From Mayfieldus sp963772265 (GTDB lineage Bacteria; Actinomycetota; Thermoleophilia; Solirubrobacterales; 70-9): DNA of 64,000 nucleotides. The position numbers and the translations under genes were made by a program. Below are positions 55,942-64,000 of this stretch, one piece after another (position 1 is the first letter of the stretch; the number at the start of each line of letters is the position of its first letter). The stretch is taken from NCBI GenBank assembly GCA_963772265.1, contig CAVYWS010000002.1, positions 186,001-250,000 on the forward strand, written 5' to 3'. The notes beneath the pieces were generated by a model that was not told the DNA's origin, did no database searches, and saw only the letters and a program-made list of their open reading frames with translations.

Positions 55942-56373
55942 TTACCAGCTACCGCCAGTCGGGCAGCCGCCCCTGTCCTTGCCGGCCGGGACCACGCACG
56001 TACGGGTGGTGGTTCCGTTGGCAGCGCGGGCGACCGAGAACGTCCGGCCGTCGCCGCCCGTCGCCGTGACCGTGAACGTGGTCGCGGTCTTGACGGGTTC
56101 AGCGACGCCGCTTATCGTCGGCTCGATCGCCGTGATCGCGGACAGATCGCAGTTGGCGTAGGAGCCGTTGTTGTCAGTGGAACACGTCTCCATCGCGGTC
56201 TGCGCTGTGCGCGCCTGCGACTTGGCGGCCGAATCGGTCGCCTTGTTCTTCTGGTTCAGGAACGCCGGAATGGCGATCGCCGCCAGAATTCCGAGGATCA
56301 ACATGACAACCAAAAGCTCGATCAGGGTGAACCCCGACTCGCTTCCGGCCCTCTCACGGAGCCTCTTCAGCAT
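55942..56373 (-). CDS. pilA: Major type IV pilin
   Basis: MLKRLRERAGSESG, then FTLIELLVVMLILGILAAIA: cleavage after Gly14, Glu at mature position 5, the classic type IVa start. The mature pilin of ~129 residues has a C-terminal region with Cys that can form a D-loop (METCSTDN/ANCDL; TRTCVVPAGKDRGGCPTGG). An excellent SD (AGGAGGT, 6-nt gap) precedes the ATG. A structured leader of ~150 nt lies upstream. The strong SD and isolated position fit the major subunit. Confidence 0.93.
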   Translation of the reverse strand: MLKRLRERAGSESGFTLIELLVVMLILGILAAIAIPAFLNQKNKATDSAAKSQARTAQTAMETCSTDNNGSYANCDLSAITAIEPTISGVAEPVKTATTFTVTATGGDGRTFSVARAANGTTTRTCVVPAGKDRGGCPTGGSW

Positions 56374-56522
56374 TTAGGTACCTCCTATGGACCTTTGCTG
56401 CTTTCACCAGGGCTCCGTAACCACGGGCACTGGTCGTACCTGTCAGGTATCGGTCCTGCCGAAGGCCGCCTTTACCGCTGCATCCCCGCTATGAGGTACG
56501 GCGGCCTGCGCAGAAATGCGCA
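56374..56522 (-). ncRNA. Structured 5' leader of pilA, candidate cis-regulatory RNA
   Basis: The 185-bp gap upstream of pilA folds, in pilA sense, into clear stems. TGCGCA-TTTC-TGCGCA lies at 56522-56507. GGCCGCC/GGCGGCC (56506-56500 with 56470-56464) encloses a 29-nt loop. A closing helix GGACC/GGTCC (56456-56452 with 56393-56389) encloses TACC/GGTA and ACCAG/CTGGT hairpins. The last helix ends 3 nt before the SD (56386-56380), so folding could control ribosome access. I could not match it to a c-di-GMP-I, c-di-GMP-II or c-di-AMP consensus by eye. Confidence 0.5.
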
Positions 56523-56558
56523 GACATCTGTACGACCCGCACCGGCTTGCTGCCCGAA

Positions 56559-57713
56559 TCAGGCCCCCGCCTGGGAAATCACCTTGCGGATCGCGACCGC
56601 CTCGAGCTCGCTGACGCCCGTCCTAGCTGGAGGGATTCCAAGGTCCTCGTAGATCGAACTGACGATTGCCGGCCGGCGAACGTTGGCGCCCAGGCTCTGA
56701 TCGATGACGCCGTTGTAGAGCAATGTGACCGCGAGGTCGTGCTCGGGATCGCAGAAGCCGATCGACGTTCCGACCTGGCCAGTGTGCCCCACCGCCCGTG
56801 AGCTCGGATATGTGCCAAAGCCCAGTCGCCCAAGCCCGGTCATGAAGCCAAGGCCCCAATCGGCCTCGGTCCCGAGAGTCTGATCGTCGACGACGGGCCG
56901 GTGCGGTCGGCAGGCTTCGCGCAACCGCTCCGGCTCCAGGAGGGTCGATTGGCGTCCGATCAGGGTGTCCAGCACCCATTCGTAAAAGCGGCCGAGCCCG
57001 CGCATCGTTGCGTAAGCGTTCAGCGACGGGTCGGCGGCCTCGACAAACCACCGTGCCCTTTCGGTCAGAAGGGGGAGGTGCCGGCCTTCACGCAGATCGA
57101 CGTTGATGCCGATCCTGGCGATCTCCTGCGGCTCGAGACCGAGCGACACCTCGTCGATCCCAAGCGGCTCGAGCAGCTGCTCGCGCAATAACTCGGCCAG
57201 CGGGGCCCCGCCGACGCGCTCGAGAACCTGCCCGATCAAATAGAAGCCGAGCCATTCGCTGTAGGCGGCATCGGTGCGTCGATCCCATCCATCCGGTGGA
57301 ACCGCCTGCATCGCCAGCTCGCGACGGCGGGCCGGCGGAGTCACAGCGGCGAAGGGGGAGCGAATGGCGTGCAGGCCCGCCCGATGGGTGAGCAGATCTT
57401 CGAGGGTGACCGCCGCCTGGGCCGGACTCTCGGAGAGATCGAGCAGCTCGCCCAATGTCATCTCCCGTCTCAGGGCGCCCTCCTGCTCGGCGAGCAGCAC
57501 GAGGACCGTGATCATCGGCTTCACCGCGCAGTAGACGGTCGACAGGGTTGCCGTGGTCATCGGTCGAGTCAGTCCGTCATGCCCGTATGCCACGTCCATG
57601 ACCACCTCTCGCTCAAATCTGACGTAGGCCTGCGTCCCGGTGCAGAACGTCCCTTGATCCACCTCCGCCCGGAGTTGTGCCGCGGTCGTTTCCAGTGCGG
57701 TGTGGGAGGTCAC
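56559..57713 (-). CDS. Serine beta-lactamase/esterase fold protein with Cys at the nucleophile position
   Basis: The 384-residue protein has the class C/EstB fold: TLSTVYCAVKPMITVLVLLA, in which the SxxK motif is Cys62-x-x-Lys65. VTLEDLLTHRAGLHAI follows, then YSE (151-153) in place of YSN, then AVGHTGQVGTSIGF for the KTG-like strand. No signal peptide is seen. The Cys and Glu replacements suggest altered chemistry or loss of activity. Start GTG 57713 overlaps the stop of the upstream unknown gene (GTGA). The pair is inserted between pilC and pilA. Confidence 0.8.
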   Translation of the reverse strand: MTSHTALETTAAQLRAEVDQGTFCTGTQAYVRFEREVVMDVAYGHDGLTRPMTTATLSTVYCAVKPMITVLVLLAEQEGALRREMTLGELLDLSESPAQAAVTLEDLLTHRAGLHAIRSPFAAVTPPARRRELAMQAVPPDGWDRRTDAAYSEWLGFYLIGQVLERVGGAPLAELLREQLLEPLGIDEVSLGLEPQEIARIGINVDLREGRHLPLLTERARWFVEAADPSLNAYATMRGLGRFYEWVLDTLIGRQSTLLEPERLREACRPHRPVVDDQTLGTEADWGLGFMTGLGRLGFGTYPSSRAVGHTGQVGTSIGFCDPEHDLAVTLLYNGVIDQSLGANVRRPAIVSSIYEDLGIPPARTGVSELEAVAIRKVISQAGA

Positions 57714-58486
57714 GCTGGGCTCCGAGCTCCGCTCTGGGCTTGGATCAGGGCTTCACCGAAGGCCGGTTTGGAAAGCATCTGGCCCCAGGCGATCTGGGCC
57801 TCGACGGCCGGTGCGGTGGAGTACGCATCCGCATAGGCGCTGTGCTGTACCAAGTCGAGGAAGCACCCCATGTACGGCCATTCCGTCTGCAGTAGAGCCC
57901 CGTCGGCGAACGCGTCGGGTGGCGTGATCTCACGGCGGCGCAGGGCGATGAGCTGGGCGAGCGTGCAGGTGAGCCGCAGATCCGACTCGATGGGGTCGAT
58001 CCGGGCCGGCTCAGCTGCTTCCGTTGCGATCAGCTGTCCGTCCTGCCAGCGCTCGACCAGACCGACATCTCCAAACATCGTCGAGGTCACGTGTATCACC
58101 GCCACCAGCGACGCCCCGGGGATGGGCTCGAACTCAGGGGCTGCGAGCATCCCCGCTTCAGCGACCGGCAGGGGGGTGGTCCACCCGGCGCCGTCGGCGA
58201 CCTCGGCGTCGCGGAACGCTGCAATCGTGTCCGCCTGCCCGAGCAGCACGTCTTCAAGCGAGTGGTCCCTGAACCGAATCGCCAGGTCCGGTGCGGCGCC
58301 CTCGGATGCGCTCAGGAACGTGAGCCCCTCGTCATCTACTCTCATGCGAACACGCTCCCCCTTGGCGTCAATCTCGACAACCAGGGGCGAAGGCGATCCG
58401 CCGCGTCCGTTGACTCGCCCCGGCAGCAGGCGAGAGCTGCCCGCCATTGGCGGGGCGTCTCTCGGGCTATCCAGTGGGGAAGGCAC
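57710..58486 (-). CDS. Unknown protein, possible SCP2-like N-terminal half
   Basis: The 258-residue cytosolic protein reads VRMRVDDEGLTFLSASEG, then APDLAIRFRDHSLEDVLLGQ near residues 45-85, which looks like a sterol-carrier (SCP2-type) sandwich by pattern only. The C-terminal half is helical (LTCTLAQLIALRRREITPPD, WPYMGCFLDLVQHSAYADAY). It is coupled to the beta-lactamase-fold gene by GTGA overlap. I do not recognise a family with confidence. The start could be later than 58486. Confidence 0.65.
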   Translation of the reverse strand: MPSPLDSPRDAPPMAGSSRLLPGRVNGRGGSPSPLVVEIDAKGERVRMRVDDEGLTFLSASEGAAPDLAIRFRDHSLEDVLLGQADTIAAFRDAEVADGAGWTTPLPVAEAGMLAAPEFEPIPGASLVAVIHVTSTMFGDVGLVERWQDGQLIATEAAEPARIDPIESDLRLTCTLAQLIALRRREITPPDAFADGALLQTEWPYMGCFLDLVQHSAYADAYSTAPAVEAQIAWGQMLSKPAFGEALIQAQSGARSPA

Positions 58487-58508
58487 GGTTCACCGGGAAA
58501 CCGATGTG

Positions 58509-59744
58509 TCAGCGAATGTTGTTGTAGACCGTGATCATCGGCAGGTACATCGAGATCACGATGAAACCGACGGCCCCGCCCACGAAGACGATCATCAGTG
58601 GCTCGATCAGCGCCGTCAGCGCCTTCACCTTGGCGTCGACCTCCGCTTCGTAGAAGTCTGCAACCTTGCTCAGCATCTGGTCGAGCTGGCCGGTCTCCTC
58701 ACCCACGGCGACCATGTGCGCGACCATCGGCGGGAAGACATCACTGCGCTTCAGGGGCGCGGCGATCGTGCCTCCGCTCTTCACCGACTCGTAGACGTCG
58801 TCCATCGCCTTCTCGACCAGCGCGTTGCCCGAGGTCTCGCCGGTGACTCGGATCGACTGCAGCAGCGGCACCCCGGCGGCGACGCTGCCCGAAAGGGTCC
58901 GCGACCAGCGCGCCATGGCGATCTTCTGAACGACGTCTCCGATGTGCGCCGGCAACTTCAGCTTCAGGCGATCCCACCAGGGGCGGCCCACCTCGGTCTT
59001 CTTGAAGCGAAGAAACGCGAAGACCAGGGCGACAATCGCCGGGAAGATGATGAACCAGTAGCCGGTGATCACATCCGACACCGAGATCGTCAGCTGGGTG
59101 AGGGCGGGCAGCTTGCTGCTCACGCCGGGCGTCTCGTCTGCGATGTCCTCGAAAACGCCGACGAAGACCGGAACGATGAATGCAACCACCGCAATCAGCA
59201 CTGCGAAAGCGAAGAAGAATACGAACGCCGGATAGGTTGTCGCGGAGCGGATCTGGCGCCGCAGGGCGTCCATCTTCTCGAGCTGGAAGGCAATTCGGTC
59301 AAGGGCTTCCTCGAGCTGCCCGGAAGCCTCGCCAGACCGCACCAGGGCCCGGTAAAGATTGTCGAAGACCTTTGGGTGACGCTCCATCGCCTGGGCAAGC
59401 GAGCTCCCTGCCTCGACGTCTTGGCGCACCTCCGCGGTCGCGTGCTGGATCAGCTCGTTGTCGGTCTGATCCTCGAGCGTGCTCAGCGCCCTCAGCATCG
59501 GCATGCCGGAGGAGATCAGGGTCGCGAACTGGCGCGTGTAGACGGCCAGGTCGCGGACCGGGACGCCGCGGAAGCGGTCGAGCAGCTTCTCCAGCCGGAA
59601 AGCCTCCCGCTGCTCGGAGACGTCCAGGACGATCAGGCCGCGCTGGCGCAGCTGCTCGGAGACCTGGGCTTTGGACTCCGCCTCGACCTCGCCTTTGGAG
59701 GGAATTCCGGCGACATCGACGGCGCGGAAGGCGAACGTGCTCAT
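58509..59744 (-). CDS. pilC: Type IV pilus platform protein PilC (GspF family)
   Basis: The 411-residue protein has two GspF repeats, each with helices around FATLISSGMPMLRALSTLED and ARWSRTLSGSVAAGVPLLQS, and three membrane helices (AFVFFFAFAVLIAVVAFIVP, YWFIIFPAIVALVFAFL, LMIVFVGGAVGFIVISMYLP). It links PilB/PilT motors to pilin insertion. The ATG overlaps the pilT stop by 4 nt. Confidence 0.95.
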   Translation of the reverse strand: MSTFAFRAVDVAGIPSKGEVEAESKAQVSEQLRQRGLIVLDVSEQREAFRLEKLLDRFRGVPVRDLAVYTRQFATLISSGMPMLRALSTLEDQTDNELIQHATAEVRQDVEAGSSLAQAMERHPKVFDNLYRALVRSGEASGQLEEALDRIAFQLEKMDALRRQIRSATTYPAFVFFFAFAVLIAVVAFIVPVFVGVFEDIADETPGVSSKLPALTQLTISVSDVITGYWFIIFPAIVALVFAFLRFKKTEVGRPWWDRLKLKLPAHIGDVVQKIAMARWSRTLSGSVAAGVPLLQSIRVTGETSGNALVEKAMDDVYESVKSGGTIAAPLKRSDVFPPMVAHMVAVGEETGQLDQMLSKVADFYEAEVDAKVKALTALIEPLMIVFVGGAVGFIVISMYLPMITVYNNIR

Positions 59745-60853
59745 GCGTAGGTGATCGATTCAGGGGCTGGCTGCGGCGCAGCGGCCGGCGCCCCGCCGAG
59801 CAGGCGCTTCAGCTCCTCGGGCACCGCGGATCGCTGCTCCGCGAGACCGCGGGTGATCTTGCCCTGACGCACGAGGCGGGCGAGGTCGGAGTCCATGGTC
59901 TGCATCCCGCTGGCGCCGGAGGTCTGAATCGTCGAGTAGAGCTGATGCGTCTTGCCCTCGCGGATCAGATTCCGCACCGCCGCGGTGGGAATCATCACCT
60001 CGGTTGCGACCACGCGACCGGAGCCGTCCGCGGTCGGCAGCAGCTGCTGGGTGACGATCCCCTGCAAGGCGATCGAGAGCTGCATCCTGACCTGACCTTG
60101 CTGGTGTGGCGGGAAGACGTCGATCACGCGGTCCACGGTTTGCGACGCGGACTGGGTGTGGAGGGTGGCGAACACCAGGTGGCCCGTCTCGGCGGCGGTC
60201 AGCGCCGTCGAGATCGTCTCCAGGTCGCGCATCTCGCCGACCAGAATCACGTCGGGGTCCTGGCGCAGGGCCGAGCGGAGGGCGCTTGCGAAGTCCGGCG
60301 CGTCGGACCCGATCTCGCGCTGGTTGACGATGCAGCCCTGGTGCTTGTGCAGGAACTCGATCGGGTCCTCGATCGTGAGGATGTGCTCCTGGCGCTCGCG
60401 GTTGATGATGTCCACCATCGAAGCCAGGCTGGTGGTCTTCCCGGAGCCCGTCGGGCCGGTCACGAGCACGAATCCGCGCGGCTTCTTGGTGAACTCACGG
60501 ATTACCGACGGGAGGCCAAGCTCCTCGAGCTCGGGGATCTGGTCGGGGGTGTGCCGGAGCGCTGCGCTGACAGCGCCGCGCTGAAAATAGGTGTTGACGC
60601 GGAACCGCGCCACCCCCGGGATCGAATAGGCGAAGTCGAGCGCCTTCTGATTCTCGAACCGCTTGCGCTGGTCGTCGTTGAGGATGCCGTAGACGACGTC
60701 GCGGGTGTGCTGCGGCGTCAGGGTCGGGTAGCCGTCCAGCGGGACGATCCGCCCCCTGACCCGCAGCATCGGCGGCGAGCCTGCGGTGAGGTGGACATCT
60801 GATGCCCGCGCCTCAACCATCTTGTGGAGCACTTCTGCGAAATCGAAATCCAT
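59741..60853 (-). CDS. pilT: Type IV pilus retraction ATPase PilT
   Basis: The 370-residue ATPase has VLVTGPTGSGKTTSLASMVD (Walker A), HILTIEDPIEFLH (Asp box), RSALRQDPDVILVGEMRDLE (Walker B) and the His box in TGHLVFATLHTQSASQTVDR. N-terminal ASDVHLTAGSPPMLRVRG is typical. I choose ATG 60853; the open frame upstream is spurious. It may power retraction and twitching. Confidence 0.95.
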   Translation of the reverse strand: MDFDFAEVLHKMVEARASDVHLTAGSPPMLRVRGRIVPLDGYPTLTPQHTRDVVYGILNDDQRKRFENQKALDFAYSIPGVARFRVNTYFQRGAVSAALRHTPDQIPELEELGLPSVIREFTKKPRGFVLVTGPTGSGKTTSLASMVDIINRERQEHILTIEDPIEFLHKHQGCIVNQREIGSDAPDFASALRSALRQDPDVILVGEMRDLETISTALTAAETGHLVFATLHTQSASQTVDRVIDVFPPHQQGQVRMQLSIALQGIVTQQLLPTADGSGRVVATEVMIPTAAVRNLIREGKTHQLYSTIQTSGASGMQTMDSDLARLVRQGKITRGLAEQRSAVPEELKRLLGGAPAAAPQPAPESITYA

Positions 60854-60903
60854 GATCCCCGGGCTAGATCGTCTGCCCCGCCGCCCAACTTGAGCGGAGG
60901 GCA

Positions 60904-62727
60904 TCAGGTCGCGACCCTTGCCACCTCCTCGATGCTCGTCAACCCCTCTCGAACCCTGGCCAGCCCGTCGTCCCTCACGGTCACCATCCCCTCCTGTCGG
61001 GCGGCCTGTGCGATCTCGGCCTCCGGTGCGAGCGAGACCGCCATGTCCTTGATGCGGTCGCTCATGACCATGACCGAGAAGAGACCCAAGCGCCCGCGGT
61101 AGCCGGTGCCCCCGCAGCGGCCGCAGCCGACCGCCTCGTATGCGTCGAGGTCCCCCTCGACCCGAAATCCGGCAGTGTGAAGCGCCTCCTTCGAGGCCGT
61201 GGCCTTCTGCTTGCAATGCGAGCAGAGCGTGCGGGCGAGCCGCTGTGCCACGACACAGTCCACCGCCGATGCGGTGAGGAATGACTCGATCCCCATCTTG
61301 GCCAGCCGGGTGATCGCCCCCGGAGCATCGTTGGTATGCAGGGTCGACAGAACCATGTGGCCCGTCAACGCCGCCTCGATCGCGATTCGCGCGGTGTCCG
61401 CGTCGCGGATCTCCCCCACCATGATGATGTCGGGGTCGGCGCGCAGGATCGAGCGCAATCCGGTGGCGAAGGTGAGGCCGGCCTTGCCGTTGACATTTAT
61501 CTGGTTGATGCCTTCGAGTCGGTACTCGACCGGGTCCTCGATCGTGACGATGTTCTTCTCCACCTCGTTGATCTCCTGCAGGGCGGCGTACAGCGTGGTG
61601 GACTTGCCCGATCCGGTCGGGCCCGTCACCAGCACGGCGCCGTAGGGGCTGCGAATGGAGCTCTCGAAACGCTCGCGCGCGTCGCCCCCCATTCCAAGCT
61701 CATCCAGGGTCAATGCGGCGTTGGACTTGTCGAGAATCCGGATTGCCGCCCCTTCGCCGCGCTGGGTCGGCAGCGTGACCACGCGCAGGTCCACCCTGCG
61801 GTCCTCGACGTTGACGCCGACGCGGCCGTCCTGGGGCAGGCGCTTCTCGGCGATGTCCAGCTGGCTCATGATCTTGATCCGGGAGACAACGCCGGAGACC
61901 ATCTTGTTCGGCACCCGGGTCACCTCGCGGAGGACGCCGTCGACCCGGAAGCGCACCCGCATCTCGTCCTCTCCAGGCTCCAGATGGATGTCGGATGCCC
62001 CCTCGTTCACCGCCTGCCCGAGAATGCTGAAGACGAGCTTGATCACCGGGGCATCCGCGGCGGACGCCTGCAGGTCCGTCACCTCGCTTGTGGCCTCATC
62101 GCCGTCGGCCGATTCGTCGATGGCCTCGGTCACCGCGGTCGTAAGGGTGTTCAGCCTGGCAATCAGGGCCTCGATGTCGTCGGGAGCCGCCACGGCGACC
62201 CGGCAGTTGAGCCCGGTCGCCATCTGGATGTCGTCAACGGCCAGCACGTTTGCGGGATCCGCGATCGCAAGCAGCAGCGTTTCGCTGTCCAGGTACCCGA
62301 CCGGCACCGCGCGGCTGCGGCGGGCGGCTGATACGGAGATGAGGTTCGCCGCCGACATATCGACCTTGTAGACACTGAGATCCACGAAGTCGAGGCCGTA
62401 GCGCTCCGCGACCGCATGGGCGAGCTGATCGGAGTGGATCGCGTTTGCTTCGAGCAGAAGCTCTTCGGGAGAGCGGCCGGCCGCACGCGAGGCGCTGATT
62501 GCGTGTTCGACCTGCTCCTTGGTCACGTAGCCGAGCTCAACCAGCACGTCGGTGATGAAGCTGCCGGAGTGGCCGCGGCGCTTGGGTGGAGTCAGACCGG
62601 GGGTCTCGGACACCACGCCCGGGTTATCCGGCGGCGCGGCGGCGTCGTCAAGGGTCTGAAGCCGGCCTTCTGCCACCGGCTCGAGGGTCACCTGGATATC
62701 GCCGATGCTGTCGGGAGGGCTCGCCAT
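60904..62727 (-). CDS. pilB: Type IV pilus extension ATPase PilB
   Basis: The 607-residue protein has an N1 domain (FITDVLVELGYVTKEQVEHA) and an N2 domain (ASDIHLEPGEDEMRVRFRVD). The C-domain has VLVTGPTGSGKSTTLYAALQ, Walker B LRADPDIIMVGEIRDADTAR and the four-Cys zinc site (CSHC; CGRC). ATG 62727 is 2 nt after the stop of the upstream gene. It drives pilus assembly with PilC and PilM. Confidence 0.96.
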   Translation of the reverse strand: MASPPDSIGDIQVTLEPVAEGRLQTLDDAAAPPDNPGVVSETPGLTPPKRRGHSGSFITDVLVELGYVTKEQVEHAISASRAAGRSPEELLLEANAIHSDQLAHAVAERYGLDFVDLSVYKVDMSAANLISVSAARRSRAVPVGYLDSETLLLAIADPANVLAVDDIQMATGLNCRVAVAAPDDIEALIARLNTLTTAVTEAIDESADGDEATSEVTDLQASAADAPVIKLVFSILGQAVNEGASDIHLEPGEDEMRVRFRVDGVLREVTRVPNKMVSGVVSRIKIMSQLDIAEKRLPQDGRVGVNVEDRRVDLRVVTLPTQRGEGAAIRILDKSNAALTLDELGMGGDARERFESSIRSPYGAVLVTGPTGSGKSTTLYAALQEINEVEKNIVTIEDPVEYRLEGINQINVNGKAGLTFATGLRSILRADPDIIMVGEIRDADTARIAIEAALTGHMVLSTLHTNDAPGAITRLAKMGIESFLTASAVDCVVAQRLARTLCSHCKQKATASKEALHTAGFRVEGDLDAYEAVGCGRCGGTGYRGRLGLFSVMVMSDRIKDMAVSLAPEAEIAQAARQEGMVTVRDDGLARVREGLTSIEEVARVAT

Positions 62728-62729
62728 CT

Positions 62730-63347
62730 CTACGGGTGATAGGGGCGGTCGACCGGCCCCCGGTAGAGGGCGTTCTCCAGCGCCTGCAGAACGCTCGCCG
62801 TGTCGCGGAAGCCGTAGCTGACCGACGCGGTCGGAGTGCCCTTGCTGAGCTTGCGCGGGCGAAGGACCACCAGCGCCGGAAGATCGGTGACGTCGACGCC
62901 CTGGGTCAGCCACGCGTAGCGGGCGATGCCCCTGGCCTTTGTCACGTAGACCTCAACCCCGGGAATTGCCCGCAACCGTTCGACGGAGTTGCGGACCAGG
63001 GCATCGTCGATGCCGCCGGCGCGTCGAACCAGCAGAGCGATCGCGTCGCCGTGACGGTAAGCGGACAGCAGCCCCTTGGGTAGGCCGGGTCCGGGGATCA
63101 GCTGCGCCGGAACCGTCACGCCCCCCGCGCTCGATACGCCAGAGACAGATCCTGCGTCCTGCACTGCCTGCTGGTTCTCGGCAGGCACAGCGGCCGCCCC
63201 GGTGGTGCCTGTCGTCTCCGGTGGTGCGGAGGCGCTCTCATCGCTCTTGCTGCCCTTGGGGCCGAGGAGCAGGAAGGCGGCCGCCAACGCAAGAATCCCG
63301 AGCAGCCCTAGCTGCAAAGCGCGGTTTTCGTTTATTGCCTGACGCAT
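62730..63347 (-). CDS. Membrane-anchored protein with thioredoxin-like C-domain lacking CxxC
   Basis: The 205-residue protein has one membrane helix near the start (LQLGLLGILALAAAFLLLG), a Ser/Thr/Pro linker and a domain of ~120 residues. That domain (DAIALLVRRAGGIDDALVRN, IPGVEVYVTKARGIARYAWL, LPALVVLRPRKLSKG) has the order of a thioredoxin fold, with the cis-Pro region but no Cys pair. It lies between the partial PilT-like gene and pilB on the same strand. It may be a structural platform or wall-spanning part of the pilus. I do not recognise the family. Confidence 0.72.
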   Translation of the reverse strand: MRQAINENRALQLGLLGILALAAAFLLLGPKGSKSDESASAPPETTGTTGAAAVPAENQQAVQDAGSVSGVSSAGGVTVPAQLIPGPGLPKGLLSAYRHGDAIALLVRRAGGIDDALVRNSVERLRAIPGVEVYVTKARGIARYAWLTQGVDVTDLPALVVLRPRKLSKGTPTASVSYGFRDTASVLQALENALYRGPVDRPYHP

Positions 63348-63407
63348 AAGTACAGATTCGACCTCAGCCGCCAGAACCTTGAGGCACGCCTGCTCGCTGT
63401 CGGGGGC

Positions 63408-64000
63408 CTAGGTGGCGAGACCCGGGACCGAGGTGCCGTCGCCGTCGCCCATCACCTGCTCGATGCCGCTGGCTCGCTCGCCCCTGGCGTCGAGCATCAT
63501 CTTGAAGTCGTGGGGGCTGGAGGCAAATTCGCGGGCCACCTCTGCGTCGACCAACCCGTCCATGACGTAACCGAGCAAGGCCTGGTCGAAGGTTTGCATT
63601 CCGTAGAAGGCGCCTTCCGCGATCACGTCGCTGATCGAGCCGGTCTCCTCCGGGTTCAGGATCAGGTCCTGGATCCTTCCGGTCGAGACCATGATCTCGG
63701 CGGCGGCGATGCGGCCCTCGCGGTTGGCGCGGGGTATGAGCCGTTGCGAAATTGCCGCCCGAAGCGTCGATGCGAGCATGACCCGCGCCTGCTGCTGGTG
63801 ATGGGGCGGGAAGAAGTCGATGATCCGGTTGATCGTCTCGGTGGCGTCCAGGGTGTGCAGGGTCGAGAGAACCAGGTGGCCGGTCTCGGCCGCCGAGAGC
63901 GCTGTGCGAACCGTCTCCTCGTCCCGCATCTCGCCGATCAGGATCACGTCCGGGTCCTGTCGCAGCACCCTCCGCATTGCGCGGTTGAAGCTCGCCGTGT
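63408..64000 (-). CDS. PilT-like ATPase, C-terminal part (runs off the right edge)
   Basis: The visible ~197 residues carry Walker B (RVLRQDPDVILIGEMRDEET), the His box (TGHLVLSTLHTLDATETINR) and ASTLRAAISQRLIPRA, as in PilT/PilU. The N-terminal half with Walker A is outside the window. It is distinct from the complete PilT at 59.7 kb, so the locus has two retraction-type ATPases. The end (ERASGIEQVMGDGDGTSV) is a short tail. Confidence 0.92.
   Translation of the reverse strand, partial: TASFNRAMRRVLRQDPDVILIGEMRDEETVRTALSAAETGHLVLSTLHTLDATETINRIIDFFPPHHQQQARVMLASTLRAAISQRLIPRANREGRIAAAEIMVSTGRIQDLILNPEETGSISDVIAEGAFYGMQTFDQALLGYVMDGLVDAEVAREFASSPHDFKMMLDARGERASGIEQVMGDGDGTSVPGLAT

Noticed and set aside
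56374..56522. c-di-GMP-I (GEMM) riboswitch in front of pilA
   Set aside because: I looked for the conserved GGGCAAACC and GACGCAAAGCC segments and did not find them; the stems are real but the class is unknown.

Overview
This window is about 70% G+C with short intergenic gaps. It most likely comes from a Gram-positive actinobacterium of the class Thermoleophilia (Solirubrobacterales/Gaiellales type). Evidence: an actinobacterial rpmE/prfA/prmC cluster; small secreted proteins with the Arg-Pro-Ser-Pro membrane leader common in Thermoleophilia; an isobutyryl-CoA-type mutase with separate B12 subunit; a Get3-like ATPase pair as in mycobacteria; and a full type IV pilus locus in a genome without Gram-negative secretin genes in view. 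The taxonomy is inference; no rRNA is present.

Layout. 1-4.8 kb (minus strand): tetR, rpmE, DUF1385, alpha/beta hydrolase, prfA, prmC and a partial GH84-like gene. Divergent from tetR: a lone F0 c-subunit gene and an Asp-nucleophile alpha/beta hydrolase behind two tandem palindromic operators. 6.7-10.2 kb: etfB-etfA-ETF:quinone oxidoreductase. 11-16.8 kb: B12 subunit, secreted beta-helix/RTX protein, mutase large subunit, HAD phosphatase, thiolase. 16.9-23.2 kb (plus): leucyl aminopeptidase, GMC oxidoreductase, aldehyde dehydrogenase, a structured noncoding stretch, acyl-CoA dehydrogenase. With meaB at 24 kb these genes suggest oxidation of alcohols, fatty acids and branched-chain acids feeding ETF.

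24-30 kb: hexapeptide acyltransferase, GT4 glycosyltransferase, GH57/DUF1957 enzyme and two methyltransferases. The order methyltransferase-GH57-GT4 matches mycobacterial Rv3030-Rv3031-Rv3032 (methylglucose lipopolysaccharide). 30-34.6 kb: repeat lipoprotein, DipZ-like thiol protein, response regulator and histidine kinase. 34.6-37 kb: class III cyclase with pH-sensor-type N-domain, abutting a cation/proton antiporter. 37-46.9 kb: LysR, GNAT, gamma-glutamyltransferase, an ftsZ-parA pair with long disordered N-termini, two Get3-like ATPases and an acidic unknown protein.

46.9-64 kb (minus): type IV pilus locus, read right to left: PilT-like (partial), anchored unknown, PilB, PilT, PilC, a two-gene insert (Cys-nucleophile beta-lactamase fold plus unknown), PilA behind a structured leader, PilD, PilM, PilN, PilO, PilP-like, HxlR regulator and three minor pilins.

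Assembly caution: genes at roughly 0-11 kb and 23.5-38.8 kb carry many single-base frameshifts, mostly one-base insertions, while 11-23.5 kb and 43-64 kb are clean. I treat these as probable sequencing errors and give full gene spans. No tRNA, rRNA, CRISPR, insertion sequence or prophage was recognised.
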